Source of the DNA: Prevotella sp. UBA6387
GTDB lineage: Bacteria > Bacteroidota > Bacteroidia > Bacteroidales > Bacteroidaceae
Direction: 5' to 3'
NCBI GenBank assembly: GCA_002437565.1
Contig: DJQL01000048.1
Span: 10,879 to 33,759 of the forward strand
Length of the DNA stretch: 22,881 bases
How positions within the stretch are numbered: position 1 is the first letter of the stretch; each line of letters starts with the position of its first letter. Shown in pieces: positions 19,659 through 22,881 of this stretch. Both the position numbers and the translations under genes were made by a program. The notes under the pieces were generated by a model, which was not told the DNA's origin, did no database searches, and was given only the letters and a program-made list of their open reading frames with translations.

Positions 19659-21473
19659 ATGGACAATTATATTGTTTCCGCAAGGAAATACCGCCCAATG
19701 ACCTTTTCGTCGGTGGTGGGTCAAGATTCGCTTACCACGACATTGAAAAATGCCGTGAGGACAGGCAAGTTGGCCCATGCCTTTCTCTTTTGCGGGCCAC
19801 GTGGAGTGGGAAAGACGACATGCGCTCGCATCTTCGCCAAGGCAATCAATTGCGAGAACCCTACAAGCGACGGTGAGGCTTGCAACGAATGTGAGAGTTG
19901 CAGGGCCTTCAACGAGGGAAGGTCTATGAATATATTTGAACTTGACGCGGCAAGCAACAACTCTGTGGAGAACATAAAAACGCTCATGGAGCAAACCCTT
20001 ATACCGCCGCAGACAGGCAAATATAAGGTATTCATCATAGACGAGGTTCACATGCTCTCACAGGCTGCTTTCAATGCTTTCTTGAAAACATTGGAAGAGC
20101 CGCCTGCGCATGTGATATTCATCCTTGCAACCACAGAGAAAAACAAGATTCTTCCAACCATTCTCTCTCGTTGTCAGATTTACGATTTCGAGCGCATGAC
20201 GGTGCCGGAGATAGTTAATCATTTAAACATGGTGGCTTCGAAGGAAGGCATAGAGTGTGAGGAAGAGGCCTTGAACGTCATAGCCGAGAAGGCTGATGGC
20301 GGGATGCGCGACGCGCTGTCTATTTTCGACCAAGTTTCGAGTTTCTGTCAAGGGCACATCACTTACGAAAAAGTGCTGCAAGACCTCAACGTGCTTGATG
20401 CCGACAACTATTTCAAGATTATAGACCTTTCACTTGAAAACAAGGCTTCTGACATAATGGTGTTGCTCGACGGTATCATTCAGCGTGGCTTCGATGGAAG
20501 CAATATTGTCAATGGCCTTGCCTCGCACGTGCGTAATGTGATGATGGCAAAAGACGAGCAGACTCTTCGGCTGCTCGAGGTAAGTGAGAGCCAAAGGACA
20601 AAGTACAAGGAACAGGCAAAAAAATGTCCGTTGCCGTTTCTTTATGGTGCGTTGAAAATCCTCAACGAGTGTGACATTCACTATCGCCAAAGCAGCAACA
20701 AGCGTCTTTTGGTGGAAATATCCCTCATACGTGTGGCTCAGCTCACTCAACCAGATGGCGAAGAAGTGCCTGCTGGTGGGCGTAGCCCTATGAGATTGAA
20801 ATCCCTGTTTAAGAAAAACAATGTGGTGCAACCTAAACCGGCCATGCAGGTGACTGGGGTTGCACGGAGACTGGTGGCGCATGCCAATTCTGCTGATATC
20901 AAGGCAAAAGCAGATACTGCGGAGAAGCCAACTGTTGATGAAAAGCCAGTCGTGCCACAACACACGGTAAGTGGTGGGACGACTTTTCACTTCAAGAACA
21001 TAGGAATGACCTTCGGTGATCTTCGCCGGAAGCCAAAGAACTGTGATGGTGTTGAAGCTGTGGCCGTGGATGAGGCGGCAGCAAGGAAACTTGAGGAGAA
21101 GAAAGTAGAGGAAACGTTCAACGATGATGATCTAATAAGGGAATGGGTTTCCATGTGCAACCGTATGCCCCAAAAATTCGTGGGGCTTGCGTCACGCTTG
21201 AAGAACATCGTCCCAAGAATCACCAAGTATCCAGACATTGAGGTAGTCGTGGACAACCAGTTGCTTCTTGACCAAATATCCTCCATTAAGAATAAGATAC
21301 GTGCTACCATGCGAGTGCGACTTCACAACAGCCTCATAGAGTTTTCGCCACGTCTCGCCAAGCACAACGAGAACGAGCGAGCGCTCACCAAGTTGGAAGT
21401 CTTTGATGCAATGAGAAAGCGCAACCCCGCCATTGAGAAGTTGCGCCTTGGTTTGAAATTAGAGTTAAGCTGA
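19659..21473 (+). CDS. dnaX: DNA polymerase III subunit gamma/tau
   Basis: DnaX is the motor of the clamp loader that puts the beta clamp on DNA and organises the replisome. The 604-aa protein opens with YIVSARKYRPMTFSSVVGQ, then Walker A GPRGVGKT (46-53) and a zinc-binding set of four cysteines (C65, C75, C78, C81). Walker B follows in FIIDEVHMLSQAAFNAFLK, then the SRC motif in TTEKNKILPTILSRCQ and sensor 2 in GGMRDALSIFDQ. Residues from about 240 form the collar domain, and after about 370 comes a poorly conserved tau tail. The gene has its own -7 element after the rpsP terminator. An in-phase A-AAA-AAA slippery run at codons 320-322 is noted under findings. It ends 7 bases before the convergent asnA gene. 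Confidence 0.96.
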   Translation: MDNYIVSARKYRPMTFSSVVGQDSLTTTLKNAVRTGKLAHAFLFCGPRGVGKTTCARIFAKAINCENPTSDGEACNECESCRAFNEGRSMNIFELDAASNNSVENIKTLMEQTLIPPQTGKYKVFIIDEVHMLSQAAFNAFLKTLEEPPAHVIFILATTEKNKILPTILSRCQIYDFERMTVPEIVNHLNMVASKEGIECEEEALNVIAEKADGGMRDALSIFDQVSSFCQGHITYEKVLQDLNVLDADNYFKIIDLSLENKASDIMVLLDGIIQRGFDGSNIVNGLASHVRNVMMAKDEQTLRLLEVSESQRTKYKEQAKKCPLPFLYGALKILNECDIHYRQSSNKRLLVEISLIRVAQLTQPDGEEVPAGGRSPMRLKSLFKKNNVVQPKPAMQVTGVARRLVAHANSADIKAKADTAEKPTVDEKPVVPQHTVSGGTTFHFKNIGMTFGDLRRKPKNCDGVEAVAVDEAAARKLEEKKVEETFNDDDLIREWVSMCNRMPQKFVGLASRLKNIVPRITKYPDIEVVVDNQLLLDQISSIKNKIRATMRVRLHNSLIEFSPRLAKHNENERALTKLEVFDAMRKRNPAIEKLRLGLKLELS

Positions 21474-21474
21474 T

Positions 21475-21492
21475 CCTTTGTCAAATCAAAGG
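21475..21492. terminator. Possible shared hairpin between convergent dnaX and asnA
   Basis: CCTTTG, loop TCAAAT and CAAAGG form a 6-bp stem between the two stop codons, reaching into the end of asnA. The stem is short and neither strand shows a T-run, so the call rests mainly on position. Confidence 0.3.
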
Positions 21493-22518
21493 CATGCCGA
21501 GCCTTGCGCATTCCTTGCGCATTTTCTCTGGCCAAATGCTTGCCTGAATCTCGCCTATATGTGCCTTGTGGAGCATTACCATGCATAGGCGGCTTTGGCC
21601 TATGCCACCGCCTATGCTTAGAGGCAACTTGTCGTTGAGCAGTTGTTGGTGAAAATAGAGTTTCTCGCGTTCTTCCTGATGCTCAATTTTCAATTGTCTA
21701 AGCAAGCTCTCCTTGTCGACACGTATTCCCATGGAGCTTAGTTCAAACGAACGGCCAAGCACGGGGTACCAAATCAGGATGTCGCCATTGAGTCCGGCCT
21801 TGCCGTTCTCGGATATAGTGGACCAGTCGTCGTAGTCAGCCGCGCGGCCATCGTGCTTGTTTCCGTCAGACAGTTTCCCGCCAATACCTTCCACGAACAC
21901 GGCGCCATATTTTTCGCAGATGGCGTTTTCTCGTTCGTGAGGTGTCATGTCTGGATACATGTCGAGCAGGTCTTGAGAGTGGATGAAATGAATGTCCCTC
22001 GGCAGGAATGGCTTGAGCTGCGGGAAGTTCTCGCACGCGAGAAATTCAGTGCGAAGAATGGCACTGTATATTCTCTTCACTACGTCCTCAAGAAAATGTA
22101 TGGTGCGTTGTTCACGAGTGATTACGGCCTCCCAGTCCCATTGGTCGACATATAGCGAATGCAGGTTGTCGAGCTCCTCGTCGGCTCGTATGGCATTCAT
22201 GTCGGTATATATGCCATAGCCAGGCTCCACTCCGAATTTGGCGAGTGTCAGTCGTTTCCATTTTGCCAATGAGTGTACTACTTCAGCCTGCGCCTCGTCC
22301 ATGTCCTTTATAGGAAATGTCACCGGGCGCTCCACGCCGTTGAGGTCATCGTTTATGCCCAAGCCCTTGAGCACGAACAATGGTGCCGTGGCCCTACTGA
22401 GGCGAAGTTCGGTGGAGAGGTTTTGCTGGAAAAACTCCTTTATCATCTTGATGCCATGTTCTGTCTGTCGGCGATCCAAGAGCGTCTTATAATTATTTGG
22501 CTTTATCAGTTGAGTCAT
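21481..22518 (-). CDS. asnA: Aspartate--ammonia ligase (asparagine synthetase A)
   Basis: AsnA makes asparagine from aspartate, ammonia and ATP; unlike AsnB it does not use glutamine. The fold is that of class II aminoacyl-tRNA synthetases. The 345-aa protein reads YKTLLDRRQTEHGIKMIKEF, with LRLSRATAPLFVLKGLGIND, GYGIYTDMNAIRADEELDNL, YVDQWDWEAVI, HSQDLLDMYPDM and the C-terminal LPLSIGGGIGQSRLCMVML, all characteristic of AsnA. Length fits the family (330-345). It has a well-formed promoter (22574-22603) and is convergent with dnaX. Use of ammonia suits an anaerobic gut or rumen bacterium, but that is inference. Confidence 0.96.
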   Translation of the reverse strand: MTQLIKPNNYKTLLDRRQTEHGIKMIKEFFQQNLSTELRLSRATAPLFVLKGLGINDDLNGVERPVTFPIKDMDEAQAEVVHSLAKWKRLTLAKFGVEPGYGIYTDMNAIRADEELDNLHSLYVDQWDWEAVITREQRTIHFLEDVVKRIYSAILRTEFLACENFPQLKPFLPRDIHFIHSQDLLDMYPDMTPHERENAICEKYGAVFVEGIGGKLSDGNKHDGRAADYDDWSTISENGKAGLNGDILIWYPVLGRSFELSSMGIRVDKESLLRQLKIEHQEEREKLYFHQQLLNDKLPLSIGGGIGQSRLCMVMLHKAHIGEIQASIWPEKMRKECARLGMPLI

Positions 22519-22573
22519 AATATTATATGTTTTTCTTTTTATAATTTCCTTTTCTTTTTCTCAAAATTGAAAG

Positions 22574-22603
22574 CAAAGTTACTCAATTATTATTAATTGG
22601 CAA
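22574..22603 (-). promoter_or_regulatory. asnA promoter: TTG, 19-base spacer, TAACTTTG
   Basis: On the minus strand TTG (22601-22603) and TAACTTTG (22574-22581) are separated by exactly 19 bases. The -7 element lies 55 bases upstream of the asnA ATG. The gene-free interval 22519-22768 holds only this promoter and that of the next gene. Confidence 0.8.
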
Positions 22604-22738
22604 CAATTCTGACGTTTTATTTTCCCATAATGTCACTAAAAGTGTGTTGTTGTTGTCTTTTTGTGATAATGAACTAAAAAATACGCCATCCTGACGAATA
22701 AAAATAGTGGTAGGCTTATTACATTAAGGGAATTATAG

Positions 22739-22746
22739 TATCTTTG
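22739..22746 (+). promoter_or_regulatory. Predicted -7 element of the KdsC-like gene
   Basis: TATCTTTG matches TAnnTTTG and lies 22 bases upstream of the ATG at 22769. No TTG is found 19 bases upstream. Confidence 0.55.
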
Positions 22747-22768
22747 CATATGTACTAATATTTTTCTT

Positions 22769-22881
22769 ATGATAGAATATGACCTTGAAAAGATAAAGGC
22801 CGTCATCTTTGATGTAGACGGCGTGCTCTCTGCAAACACCGTGTCGATGGATGAAAATGGCTTCCCATTGCGCACCCTCAA
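22769..22881 (+). CDS. KdsC-type HAD phosphatase (3-deoxy-manno-octulosonate-8-phosphate phosphatase), N-terminal part
   Basis: Only the first 37 codons are in the window. They read MIEYDLEKIKAVIFDVDGVL, then SANTVSMDENGFPLRT. The motif FDVDGVL is HAD motif I (nucleophile D15 and acid/base D17), and the short spacing to TVSMDENG is typical of the cap-less KdsC/YrbI branch, which releases phosphate from KDO-8-phosphate in lipopolysaccharide core synthesis. KdsC is about 170-180 aa, so roughly 80% lies beyond the right edge. Other C0-type HAD enzymes, such as the CMP-sialic acid/NeuA-associated kind, share this opening. Confidence 0.8.
   Translation, partial: MIEYDLEKIKAVIFDVDGVLSANTVSMDENGFPLRTL

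Noticed and set aside
22619..22643. A small inverted repeat CACT-AAA-AGTG upstream of asnA as an operator
   Set aside because: The arms are only 4 bases long, which is expected by chance in AT-rich intergenic DNA.

Overview
The window looks like chromosomal DNA of a Bacteroidales bacterium, most likely Prevotella or a close relative. Three things point there. Most promoters carry the Bacteroidota -7 element TAnnTTTG, and three of them also have a TTG exactly 19 bases upstream. The gene families are typical of the group: DUF4270 lipoprotein, TonB receptor with an N-terminal carboxypeptidase-like domain, S16 with a long Ala/Lys/Glu tail, ammonia-dependent AsnA, MmdA with a biotin carrier. Shine-Dalgarno sequences are weak or absent. 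There are no tRNA or rRNA genes, insertion sequences or CRISPR arrays.

Layout. (1) Positions 1-3292, minus strand: the start of an export operon (TolC-type outer-membrane protein, HlyD-type adaptor, MacB/LolD-type ATPase) whose permease genes probably lie beyond the left edge. It diverges from a plus-strand two-component pair (3515-4958): a response regulator with receiver and Fis-type HTH but no AAA+ domain, and a one-helix histidine kinase. A perfect 17-bp palindrome lies between the divergent units. (2) 4959-5401: a gene-free stretch holding a 4 x 22-bp tandem repeat flanked by hairpins. (3) 5402-7807: a TonB-dependent receptor, divergent from a glycerate kinase gene (7861-8934). (4) 8909-12943, minus strand: a 42-codon gene, ftsY, rimO, a small HU gene and a gene for a membrane-spanning HU protein with a C-terminal LysM-like domain. 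The last gene overlaps the glycerate kinase gene tail to tail, and its probable terminator lies inside the glycerate kinase coding sequence. (5) 13030-15345, minus strand: a GT5-only glycogen-synthase-like protein followed by a DUF4270 lipoprotein. (6) 15470-17645, minus strand: mmdA, a 49-aa OadG-tail-like gene and a biotin carrier gene, ending at a strong hairpin with no sodium-pump beta subunit gene following. (7) 17787-21473, plus strand: galE, rpsP and dnaX, each with its own promoter. (8) asnA (minus) and the first 37 codons of a KdsC-type phosphatase gene (plus).

Most of the content is housekeeping: protein targeting, ribosome modification, replication clamp loading, nucleotide-sugar and asparagine synthesis, biotin-dependent carboxyl transfer. 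The most unusual items are the HU-transmembrane-LysM protein, which could join DNA to the envelope; the AAA+-less regulator beside the efflux operon; the OadG tail without a membrane anchor; the terminator embedded in an opposing gene; and the structured tandem repeat.
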